Under the pieces are notes generated by a model. The model worked only from the letters and a program-made list of their open reading frames with translations, was not told where the DNA came from and did no database searches. DNA of 44,175 bases from an uncultured Clostridia bacterium. GTDB lineage: Bacteria; Bacillota; Clostridia; TANB77; CAG-508. Location of the stretch: positions 82,968-127,142 of the forward strand of contig CANQCU010000003.1 in the NCBI GenBank assembly GCA_947590905.1, read 5' to 3'. Below, in pieces: positions 26,466 to 33,973 of this stretch; position 1 is the stretch's first letter, and each line of letters opens with the position of its first letter. The position numbers and the translations under genes are program-made.

Positions 26466-27272
26466 ATGAATATTATTATTTATGGTTTAATATTTATAAT
26501 AGGAACATTATTTGGAAGTTTCTTTACTTTAGCAGTGTATAGAATTCCCCTAGGAGAAGATATACTATATAAGCATTCTTTTTGCCCTAATTGCAAAGCA
26601 AAATTAACATTTACTGATCTAATACCTGTTGTTAGTTATATAGCTTTAGGAGGTAAATGCTCACATTGTGGTGAAAAGATTAGAATAAGATATTTATTAT
26701 TAGAAGTATTATCAGGTGTAGTATTTTTACTAGTTGCACTTTTATTTGATGTAAATGTGATGATTGTAAATACTAAGATGGTAATATATTTTTTATTCTA
26801 TATATTGTATATTTCAAGTTTATTCATTATAGCAGGAATAGATAAAGAAAATATAACTATTCAAAGATCACTTCTAGTATTTGCACTAATACTATCATTA
26901 TGCTATATGACATATGTATATATATTAAATAACTCTGTTATATATACATATATCATATATTTAGTATGCATGATTTTATTATTAATAGCAGATGCTTTTT
27001 CTCTAAAAAAATATCTACAAAAAAGTTATACAGTAGGAATATTAGCATTAAGCTTATATATTATGATATTTTCAGGACCAACAGTTTCTTATTTAACAAT
27101 AATTTTAACATTAATTATAATAGGAATAAGAATGATAATTATAGATATTAAAGAAAGGAAGAAAAAGAAAATTACAACAATAGCAAGAGACGATATAAAG
27201 ATGCCAATCGGTTTTTACTTATGTGTTTCAAATATCTTGCTAATATTAATTTGTAATTTTTTGAATGTTTAG
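26466..27272 (+). CDS. Prepilin peptidase-like protein (A24 family, divergent)
   Basis: The 268-residue polytopic membrane protein would cut class III leaders and N-methylate prepilins. The first part is typical: GTLFGSFFTLAVYRIPLGED, then the zinc-binding pair CPNC ... CSHC and RIRYLLLEVLSG. The first catalytic Asp is likely in IAGIDKENITIQ (a D-x5-I-x pattern). The second, normally in a GxGDxK motif, is not clear: the matching region reads LLLIADAFSLKKYL. It may use a shifted Asp or be less active. Position in the operon between pilins supports the role. The ribosome site is GAGGGGAAAAG. Confidence 0.75.
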   Translation: MNIIIYGLIFIIGTLFGSFFTLAVYRIPLGEDILYKHSFCPNCKAKLTFTDLIPVVSYIALGGKCSHCGEKIRIRYLLLEVLSGVVFLLVALLFDVNVMIVNTKMVIYFLFYILYISSLFIIAGIDKENITIQRSLLVFALILSLCYMTYVYILNNSVIYTYIIYLVCMILLLIADAFSLKKYLQKSYTVGILALSLYIMIFSGPTVSYLTIILTLIIIGIRMIIIDIKERKKKKITTIARDDIKMPIGFYLCVSNILLILICNFLNV

Positions 27273-27280
27273 GTGGAAGA

Positions 27281-27721
27281 ATGAAGACAAAATTAAAAGA
27301 AATGAAAGGATTTACAACAGTAGATTTAACACTTGCTATGATAGTTATAATGATATTTGTAACAATATTTGCTTCATTCACATACAACATATATTTATCT
27401 TCGACGGAAGCAAAGAGAACAGCAGCAGCGTTAAATTATGCAGTAGATATATTTGAACATATAGGCGAACTTGATTTTAGTGAAGTAACAGGAGATAACA
27501 GTAGAATATTTTCGGTTGAATCAATAAAAGGACTAAAGAAAAAAACATCTTCAGCAACTAAAGCAGAGGCAACAGTTGGAACCTATGAAATAAAATTAGA
27601 TATTAGTAATTACAATAGTAGTAATAGGATGAAAGTTATTAATTTAACAATAACATATCCTGTTTCAAATAATAAAACTGAAAAAATAGAGTTTAGCAGA
27701 CTAAAAGTTGATGAAGCCTAA
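27281..27721 (+). CDS. Minor pilin / pseudopilin (PilV-like)
   Basis: The 146 residues start with a class III signal, MKTKLKEMKG|FTTVDLTLAMIVIMIFVTIFASF, with Asp instead of Glu at +5. The rest is a small beta-rich domain (YEIKLDISNYNS...VINLTITYPV). It resembles PilV/GspI-type minor pilins that prime pilus assembly. It starts nine bases after the peptidase stop with AGGTGGAAG as ribosome site. Confidence 0.75.
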   Translation: MKTKLKEMKGFTTVDLTLAMIVIMIFVTIFASFTYNIYLSSTEAKRTAAALNYAVDIFEHIGELDFSEVTGDNSRIFSVESIKGLKKKTSSATKAEATVGTYEIKLDISNYNSSNRMKVINLTITYPVSNNKTEKIEFSRLKVDEA

Positions 27722-27737
27722 ACTTAGGAGGAATAAG

Positions 27738-28235
27738 ATGAAAAAAGAAAGTGGTATAACATTAATAACATTAGTTTTATATGTTATATTAATGACTATA
27801 ATTGTCGGAGGCGTTGCAAATATAACATCATCTTTTTATAGTAATTTAAATGATTTTGATACAGAATCAGAAGGAGTAATTGCAATTTCAAAAGTAAATA
27901 TGTATATTTTAAAAGATGTAAAAAGGGATGGTGCTAAACTATTAGCTTCTACGGATAATACAATAGAAATGTCATATGGTGGAACTACTTATAATCCAAA
28001 TCTTGTGACAGTAGTATATTCAATTGAAAATAAAGCATTATATAGAAATGAAAAGCAAGGAGGAAAAAACATAAATAAAATAAAGATATGTGATGGAATT
28101 GATAGCTATGAAATAGCAATCAACAAGACAGGAAAACATCATAAAGCAACAATAACTTTGACAATTGGAGAATATACAAAAACAACAACATTTGTTTTAG
28201 AAAATTATTCACATGGAAGAAATGATGTTGCGTAA
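27738..28235 (+). CDS. Minor pilin (PilW-like)
   Basis: The protein has about 165 residues from the chosen ATG, which follows TTAGGAGGAATAAG; an ATG 30 bases upstream overlaps the previous gene and lacks a site. The class III leader MKKESG is followed by ITLITLVLYVILMTIIVGGVANI as the hydrophobic helix, without Glu at +5. The globular part (about 40-165) has alternating strands such as LVTVVYSIENKALYRNE and KATITLTIGEYTKTTTFVL. It is the second of two minor pilins before the ATPases. Confidence 0.75.
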   Translation: MKKESGITLITLVLYVILMTIIVGGVANITSSFYSNLNDFDTESEGVIAISKVNMYILKDVKRDGAKLLASTDNTIEMSYGGTTYNPNLVTVVYSIENKALYRNEKQGGKNINKIKICDGIDSYEIAINKTGKHHKATITLTIGEYTKTTTFVLENYSHGRNDVA

Positions 28236-28323
28236 AAATATAAAACTTAAATAAAATTTAAAAATTTGAAAGATACTATTGTTAGTTATGAAATTTAGAA
28301 CAAAAGAATAGGAGGAAACAAAA

Positions 28324-29952
28324 ATGGATGTAAAAAGAAGAGGACCTATGGGAATAGAACTAGTAAAAAGAGGAGTTGTTACGGAAGATGATTTGCAAAC
28401 AGCACTAGATTATCAAAAAACTCACCCAAAGGAAAAATTAGGAGATATTATACATGAATTAAAATTATGTGATAGTTATAGACTTATAGAAGCAATCGCA
28501 GATGTATTTGGTGAAAAGGCTATGCTTATAAGACCAAGTGATGTAAAAATTAAAATAGATGAATATATTTCACCAGACGTATTAAGACAAAACAGTGCAG
28601 TACTTTTTGATGTTGAAGATGGAAAAGCAAAAGTATGCTTCTCAGATACAGCAAATAGAAAAGCAATAGATACAATAAGACTTTTATTATTAAATAGAGG
28701 TCTTGTAATGGAAAAATATATTAGTTTTAAATCTAATATAGATGAAGTCTTAGCAAGTTTTGAAGGAAAAATTTCAGATAAAATCGGAGTTGGTTCAGAT
28801 ACAACAGAAATGGTTGACAGTATTATAAAAACAGCAATGGACAGAAGAGCAAGTGATATTCACTTTGAGCCAATGGAAGATAACCTTAGAATACGTTATA
28901 GAATAGATGGACAATTGTTTGAAGTTGCAGAAATAGCTAAAGACAAACAACAACAGATAATAGGAAGATTAAAAGCCATATCAAACATGCACCAAGAAAA
29001 ACAAGAATCTCAAGATGGTAGAATTATTATTTATCCAGAATATAACATCCGTGTATCTTCACAAAAAAATGTTTACGGAGAAAAATTTGTTCTAAGATTA
29101 TTAAAGAAAAATGGAAATGTAAAAGAAATATTTGATTTAGGTTTCCCAAAAGATGAAACACTTGTAAAGAACAGCTTTGATAAAATAAATAGTGTTACAA
29201 TTATGGCAGCACCAACAGGAGAAGGAAAAACAACAACGCTTTATAGTGTAATAAATTACCTAAATAGACCAGAAATAAACATTACTACAATAGAGGATCC
29301 AGTAGAAATAAGAATACCAGGATTAAACCAAATAGAGATTGATGCTAAAACATCATTTATCGATTCATTAAGAACAGTTTTAAGACAAGACCCTGATATA
29401 ATCCTAGTAGGAGAAATAAGAGATAAAGAAACAGCAGAAATAGCTATGCAAGCTGGACAAACTGGACACTATGTTTTATCAACAATACACACAATTGATG
29501 CAATAGAAGTTATTACCAGATTAAGAAAAATGGGACTTTCAAATTATGATATATCAAGTACAGTTGCAACAACAGTTTCTCAAAGATTAGTAAGAAGATT
29601 ATGCAAAGATTGTGCAAAAGAAAGAGATTTTACAAAAGAAGAACTAAATTTAATTCATTCAATAGAAGAAAAAAATAATGTTAAATTCAATCTAGAAGGC
29701 AAAAAGACATATGATCCAGTAGGTTGTCCAAAATGCAATGGCGTAGGATATTATGAAAGAATAGGAATATTTGAAGTATTGTTATTTGACGAAAAAATAA
29801 GAGAACTTATAGGACAGGGAGAATCAACATTAAAGATTAAAGAAGAAGCAATGAATAGAGGATATAAACCTCTTATAATAGATGGAATTAATAAAGTATT
29901 ATCTGGTGATACAACATTAGAAGAGTTAAATAGAAAATTACGTATATATTAA
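28324..29952 (+). CDS. pilB: Type IV pilus extension ATPase PilB
   Basis: This cytosolic hexameric ATPase drives pilin polymerisation. The 542 residues have an N-terminal GspE/MshEN-type domain (ELVKRGVVTEDDLQTALDYQ), then the secretion ATPase core: DIHFEPMEDNLRIRYRIDG, Walker A APTGEGKTTTLYS, Asp box ITTIEDPVEIRIPGLNQIEI, Walker B PDIILVGEIRDKETAEIAMQA, and His box HYVLSTIHT. The tetracysteine zinc motif CKDC...CPKC distinguishes PilB/GspE from PilT. Start set by AGGAGG. It is 16 bases upstream of pilT. Confidence 0.93.
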   Translation: MDVKRRGPMGIELVKRGVVTEDDLQTALDYQKTHPKEKLGDIIHELKLCDSYRLIEAIADVFGEKAMLIRPSDVKIKIDEYISPDVLRQNSAVLFDVEDGKAKVCFSDTANRKAIDTIRLLLLNRGLVMEKYISFKSNIDEVLASFEGKISDKIGVGSDTTEMVDSIIKTAMDRRASDIHFEPMEDNLRIRYRIDGQLFEVAEIAKDKQQQIIGRLKAISNMHQEKQESQDGRIIIYPEYNIRVSSQKNVYGEKFVLRLLKKNGNVKEIFDLGFPKDETLVKNSFDKINSVTIMAAPTGEGKTTTLYSVINYLNRPEINITTIEDPVEIRIPGLNQIEIDAKTSFIDSLRTVLRQDPDIILVGEIRDKETAEIAMQAGQTGHYVLSTIHTIDAIEVITRLRKMGLSNYDISSTVATTVSQRLVRRLCKDCAKERDFTKEELNLIHSIEEKNNVKFNLEGKKTYDPVGCPKCNGVGYYERIGIFEVLLFDEKIRELIGQGESTLKIKEEAMNRGYKPLIIDGINKVLSGDTTLEELNRKLRIY

Positions 29953-29968
29953 AATGGAGGTAATATAG

Positions 29969-31075
29969 ATGGTAAATATTGATAAAATTTTGGAAGAAGC
30001 CATTGAGAGAGATGCATCAGATGTACACTTAATATGTGGCATGAAACCAATGCTTAGAATAATAAGAGAATTAGTAGAATCAAAAAATGCAGATGTTTTA
30101 ACAGAAGAAGATATGTCAGAAATATATGATTACTTTATAAGAGGAAACATAGATAAAGATAATCTTTACAACAAGACTAAAAAGTTGGATATGTCTTTTG
30201 AATTTGAAAATATGAGATTGAGGGTTAATATTTCTTCTTCAAACGATATACCATTATTTACACTAAGATTAATAAAAAATGACTTACCTAAATATGAAGA
30301 TTTAGGAATACCAGATGTTATAAGAAATACAGTTAATTTACCACAAGGATTAATATTAGTAACAGGAAAAACTAACTCAGGAAAAACAACTACTCTTAAT
30401 GCTTTAATAAATGAAATAAATGAAAATAGTAATAAAAAGATTCTAACTCTAGAAAACCCAATTGAGTATAGACATACTTCAAAAAAATCAGTAATAGTGC
30501 AAAAAGAAGTAGGGTTAGGAAGAGATTCATTATCTTTTAGTGATGGTGTAAAAAATTCACTTAGAGAGGACTGCGATATAGTAATCATAGGAGAAATAAG
30601 AGATAGAGAAACAATGGATGCAGCTATTGAAACAGCAGAATCTGGACACCTAGTAATTGGAACACTTCATACAAAATCTTGTGCAGAAACCCTAGACAGA
30701 ATGATAAATTTTTATGATATAAAAGACCAATCAAGTGTAAAATATTTATTATCATCATTATTAAAATTAGTTTTATCACAGAGATTAATAAAAGGAACAA
30801 ATGGAAAATTAGTATTAATTCCAGAAGTAATGGTAGTTGATAATATAATTTCAGGATTAATAAGAAAAGAAAAATTAGGAGTATCTGAAATAGAAGATGC
30901 TATACAAAGTGGAAGTGAAAAAGGAAATATTAGTTTAATAAACTCTTTAGCAAGTTTATTTGTTGAAGATAAGATTAGTCTAGATCAAGCAAAATCACAA
31001 ATAGAAGAAAAGAATATTGAAATATTAAACAGAACAATTATGCAATTGAAGATAAAAAAAGATAAATTAATTTAA
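29969..31075 (+). CDS. pilT: Type IV pilus retraction ATPase PilT
   Basis: The 368 residues comprise a PAS-like N-terminal domain (ASDVHLICGMKPMLRI) and an ATPase core with Walker A TGKTNSGKTTTLNAL, LTLENPIEYRH, Walker B IVIIGEIRDRETMDAAIETAESGHLVIGTLHT. There is no zinc tetracysteine motif, which with its size separates it from PilB. PilT depolymerises pili and powers twitching. Note that the usual 'GSGKTTT' is 'NSGKTTT'. It is flanked by pilB and pilC in one operon. Confidence 0.9.
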   Translation: MVNIDKILEEAIERDASDVHLICGMKPMLRIIRELVESKNADVLTEEDMSEIYDYFIRGNIDKDNLYNKTKKLDMSFEFENMRLRVNISSSNDIPLFTLRLIKNDLPKYEDLGIPDVIRNTVNLPQGLILVTGKTNSGKTTTLNALINEINENSNKKILTLENPIEYRHTSKKSVIVQKEVGLGRDSLSFSDGVKNSLREDCDIVIIGEIRDRETMDAAIETAESGHLVIGTLHTKSCAETLDRMINFYDIKDQSSVKYLLSSLLKLVLSQRLIKGTNGKLVLIPEVMVVDNIISGLIRKEKLGVSEIEDAIQSGSEKGNISLINSLASLFVEDKISLDQAKSQIEEKNIEILNRTIMQLKIKKDKLI

Positions 31076-31098
31076 CTTAAATAAAAAGGAGGTATAAC

Positions 31099-32454
31099 AT
31101 GCCAATATACAGATATAGAGCTATAACAGAAACTGGAATCATAGTTAGCAATACAATTGATGAACCTAATAAGCATTTGGCAATACAAAAGCTAAAGAGA
31201 AATAATCTACATCCAATAAATGTAGAAAGATCTTTACAAAGGAAAAAGACAACTAGAACTACTAGAAAAAATACACAAGGAATAGAAGAATTATTAAAAA
31301 ATGTAGATACAACAAATTTAGTATTGAGTAGGGAAAGGTCAAAAAGAACATATTTTGATAAATTATATAATGCTATAACTAAAACTGAAAGAATAACTTC
31401 AAGAGATATAATTGTATTTACACAAAACTTCTATTTACTAAAAAAAGCAAATTTCAATAATATACATGCATTAAATACAATAATAGAAAGTACAGATAAC
31501 TTTACTTTTAGAGGAATTCTAGAAGATATTTTAGCAGGTGTAGAAGCCGGAGAAAATATGTATACAACTATGGAATATTATGAAGGAATATTCCCATATC
31601 TATATATAAATATGATAAAAGTTGGAGAATTATCTGGAAACCTTACAAATGCATTAGAGCAAGCAGTAGAATTTCTAGAAGATTCTGATAAAATGAATAA
31701 GACTTTAAAAGGAATATTGATACCAAATATATTACAGTTTTCATTAATATTTGTATTATTGATAATTGGTACACTTGTTGCATTACCTGCAATTCAAAAA
31801 TTATATGATGAAATTGGAAGTAAAGCAACACTTCCATCAATAAGTATTTGGTTCCAAAATGTTATTAACTGGATACTGACATATTGGTTTGTACCATTAG
31901 TATTAATTGGTGGCATAGTAGGAGTAATTATATGGTATATTAATACTCCTAAAGGTAAATATAACTTCCATTATTTCAAATATACAATGCCAATATTTGG
32001 ATCATTAATATTTGCCATAGATTTTTCAAGATTAATGCAAGCTATGCTCTTAAACTTAAAAAATGGTATGAGAATACAAGATGCATTGGATGTCGCAAAA
32101 AATGTTTCTAAAAACTTAGTAATGCTATCAATGGTAGAAGCAGCAATAAATAATATATTAATAGGACAATCATGGATAGAACCATTTGAAAGATCTAAAC
32201 TTACGACACCTATGATGACAGAGATGTTAAAAATAGGTATGAACACAGACCTAACAGAAATGATGGAAAAGTTAGTTGAATATATGGAAATGGACATAAA
32301 CAATATAATACAAAAGATAATAAAAGTATTACCACAATTAGTATACAGCTTTGTAGGTGTAATCTTAATATTCTTCGTATTAGTAGTATTAGTACCTTGT
32401 ATCGAAGTATATATGGGAGGATTCTTACTATCAGCAGAGGCTTATGGATTCTAA
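31099..32454 (+). CDS. pilC: Type IV pilus platform protein PilC
   Basis: The 451-residue inner-membrane protein has two GspF domains. It begins MPIYRYRAITETG with a short basic region, then ITSRDIIVFTQNFYLLKKANF...LEDILAGVEAGENMYTTMEYYEGIFPYLYINMIKVGELSGNL (first domain), membrane segments (ILIPNILQFSLIFVLLIIGTL; YWFVPLVLIGGIVGVIIWY), the second domain with FSRLMQAMLLNLKNGMRIQDALD, and a last helix. PilC is the platform that transmits ATPase motion to pilins. It is last in the operon, followed by a terminator. Confidence 0.92.
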   Translation: MPIYRYRAITETGIIVSNTIDEPNKHLAIQKLKRNNLHPINVERSLQRKKTTRTTRKNTQGIEELLKNVDTTNLVLSRERSKRTYFDKLYNAITKTERITSRDIIVFTQNFYLLKKANFNNIHALNTIIESTDNFTFRGILEDILAGVEAGENMYTTMEYYEGIFPYLYINMIKVGELSGNLTNALEQAVEFLEDSDKMNKTLKGILIPNILQFSLIFVLLIIGTLVALPAIQKLYDEIGSKATLPSISIWFQNVINWILTYWFVPLVLIGGIVGVIIWYINTPKGKYNFHYFKYTMPIFGSLIFAIDFSRLMQAMLLNLKNGMRIQDALDVAKNVSKNLVMLSMVEAAINNILIGQSWIEPFERSKLTTPMMTEMLKIGMNTDLTEMMEKLVEYMEMDINNIIQKIIKVLPQLVYSFVGVILIFFVLVVLVPCIEVYMGGFLLSAEAYGF

Positions 32455-32480
32455 TAAAACTTACAAAATATAATAAAATA

Positions 32481-32523
32481 AAAATTCCTAGATTGAATTG
32501 AATTGTTCTAGGAATTTTTTTTG
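32481..32523 (+). terminator. Rho-independent terminator of the pilus operon
   Basis: AAAATTCCTAGA (32481-32492) and TCTAGGAATTTT (32507-32518) are exact complements, continuing into a T-run. Confidence 0.85.
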
Positions 32524-32532
32524 TGAAACAAC

Positions 32533-32572
32533 ATCGTACTTCGCTTCGCTACGTTTGGTCACTTATGCAGCT
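32533..32572. repeat. Extra partial copy of the structured-repeat core
   Basis: This 40-base segment repeats 32655-32694 almost exactly (CGTACTTCGCTTCGCTACG then TTTGGTC.CTTA.GCAGCT, with two differences). It lies just outside the neighbouring full element, as a tandem partial duplicate. Confidence 0.85.
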
Positions 32573-32574
32573 AA

Positions 32575-32722
32575 AAAACGAAGAGTAATAGTTTATTTTT
32601 TAAGCTTTGCTGTCGCAATTTACAAATTAATTTTTTATATGTAAATTGCTCCATATCGTACTTCGCTTCGCTACGTTTGGTCGCTTACGCAGCTTAAAAA
32701 ATAAACTATTACTCTTCGTTTT
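32575..32722. repeat. Structured inverted-repeat element, copy 1
   Basis: A perfect 32-bp inverted repeat forms the ends (32575-32606 and 32691-32722; the left arm begins AAAACGAAGAGTAATAG). Inside lie TTGCTGTC, a hairpin GCAATTTACA/TGTAAATTGC (32615-32624, 32640-32649), and the core CGTACTTCGCTTCGCTACG-TTTGGTCGCTTACGC. Copy 2 lies on the other side of dapA in opposite orientation, with different arms and a covarying inner stem. The local GC content exceeds the surroundings. It could be a non-autonomous mobile element (MITE- or REP-like) or a structured RNA; the right arm ends 11 bases from dapA and may also terminate it. Confidence 0.8.
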
Positions 32723-32732
32723 AAAAACAATA

Positions 32733-33617
32733 TTATAATAATCCAAAATTTTCCATTTCTTTACGAAGAATTTCTTTATTTTTATCAGTTAACTTTGTTA
32801 AAGGCAATCTTGGAATTCCAAAATTATATCCCATTATGTTTAAAGCCTCTTTTACAGGAATAGGATTTACCTCTGAAAATAGGGCATTAATTAAAGGAAT
32901 TGCATCAAGTTGAGTTTTCTTTGCAGATTCAAAATTTCCATCTAAGAAATCATGAACCATCTTTGAAGTTTGTCTTGGAGCAATATTAGATAAAACAGAT
33001 ATTACACCTTTTCCTCCAAGAGAAAGAACTGGAAGAACTTGATCATCATTACCACTGTAAATAACCAAATCATCTCTGCAAAGATTTGCGATGCTTGCAA
33101 TCTGTGATAGATTTCCACTTGCTTCTTTTATAGCAACGATATTTGGAATCTTAGAAAGCTCTAAAGCTGTTTCTGGTAAAATATTAGTTCCTGTTCTAGA
33201 TTGAACACTATAAAGGATAATTGGAATGCTAACACTCTCAGCAATAGCTTTAAAGTGGGCAACAAGTCCATTTTGAGTTGCTTTATTATAATATGGAGTT
33301 ACAACTAAAAGACCATCTGCACCTACGCTTTCTGCATACTTTGACATTTCAATTGCAGACAAAGTATTGTTTGAACCAGTTCCTGCTATAATAGGAACAC
33401 GTTTTTTTGCAGTATCAATAGCAAATTTGATAACTTGCTTTTTTTCTTCGGTAGACATTGTTGCAGATTCACCTGTAGTTCCGCAAACAATTATTGCGTC
33501 AATACCTTCAGAAATTTGAAACTCTATGAGTTTCTTAAATTCATCATAGTTTACACCATTTTCTGTGAAAGGTGTTGCAATGGCTGTCCCACAGCCGATA
33601 AATAAAGGATTTTTCAT
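32733..33617 (-). CDS. dapA: 4-hydroxy-tetrahydrodipicolinate synthase DapA
   Basis: DapA condenses pyruvate with aspartate semialdehyde in the lysine and diaminopimelate pathway. The 294 residues carry ATPFTENGVNYDEFKKLI, the GTTGESATM loop, TPYYNKATQNGLVAHF, catalytic Tyr136 in ILYSVQSRTG and the Schiff-base Lys164 in VAIKEASGN. The loop VQSRTGTN replaces the more common VPGRTGVN. I start at MKNPLFIGCG, after AGAGG; a longer reading would add 30 residues of intergenic origin. A promoter and an inverted repeat lie upstream. It supplies meso-DAP for MurE and dipicolinate precursors for spores. Confidence 0.93.
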   Translation of the reverse strand: MKNPLFIGCGTAIATPFTENGVNYDEFKKLIEFQISEGIDAIIVCGTTGESATMSTEEKKQVIKFAIDTAKKRVPIIAGTGSNNTLSAIEMSKYAESVGADGLLVVTPYYNKATQNGLVAHFKAIAESVSIPIILYSVQSRTGTNILPETALELSKIPNIVAIKEASGNLSQIASIANLCRDDLVIYSGNDDQVLPVLSLGGKGVISVLSNIAPRQTSKMVHDFLDGNFESAKKTQLDAIPLINALFSEVNPIPVKEALNIMGYNFGIPRLPLTKLTDKNKEILRKEMENFGLL

Positions 33618-33640
33618 ATAAAACCTCTTAAATTTAGCAA

Positions 33641-33677
33641 TTTTTATTAGATATATAATTATATATTCTAATAAAAA
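33641..33677 (-). promoter_or_regulatory. Inverted repeat at the dapA transcription start
   Basis: TTTTTATTAGATATATAA and TTATATATTCTAATAAAAA are complementary with one extra base. The repeat spans the expected start point and the beginning of the leader, 24 bases before the dapA ATG, and could be an operator. Confidence 0.45.
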
Positions 33678-33678
33678 C

Positions 33679-33707
33679 ATTATATGATAAAAATACCAAT
33701 TTTGCAA
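33679..33707 (-). promoter_or_regulatory. Candidate sigma-A promoter of dapA
   Basis: On the minus strand: TTGCAA (33707-33702), 17-base spacer, TATAAT (33684-33679). Confidence 0.65.
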
Positions 33708-33726
33708 ATTTTTATAAAACTATATG

Positions 33727-33869
33727 ATATAAATAATAATTTATTTTTTAAATCTGCGTAAGCGACCAAACGTAGCACAAGCAAAGTGCGATATAGAGCA
33801 ACTTACATATAGAAAGTTAATTTGTAAGTTGCGACTGCAAAGATTAAAAAAATAAATTATTATTTATAT
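33727..33869. repeat. Structured inverted-repeat element, copy 2 (opposite orientation)
   Basis: The end arms (33727-33755 and 33841-33869) are complementary at 28 of 29 positions. Inside, reading the minus strand, are TTGCAGTC, the hairpin GCAACTTACA/TGTAAGTTGC and a core ending GCTACGTTTGGTCGCTTACGC. The order and core match copy 1, but the arms have unrelated sequence and the inner stem has C-G where copy 1 has T-A. Confidence 0.8.
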
Positions 33870-33907
33870 AAATACTAAAAATATAGTAAAAAACTAAAAA
33901 AATAAGG

Positions 33908-33936
33908 TATACAAAAGCAAAAAGTTGTGTTATACT
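33908..33936 (+). promoter_or_regulatory. Candidate promoter of pyk
   Basis: TATACA (33908-33913), 17-base spacer, TATACT (33931-33936). The -35 is a weak match; the ribosome site GAGAAGGAAGG follows. Confidence 0.45.
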
Positions 33937-33973
33937 ATCATAGAAATAAAAAAAGAGAAGGAAGGAATAAAAA

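Noticed and set aside
32521-33870. Insertion sequence around dapA
   Set aside because: No transposase frame or target duplication visible; the elements are short and non-coding, so they are reported as structured repeats instead.
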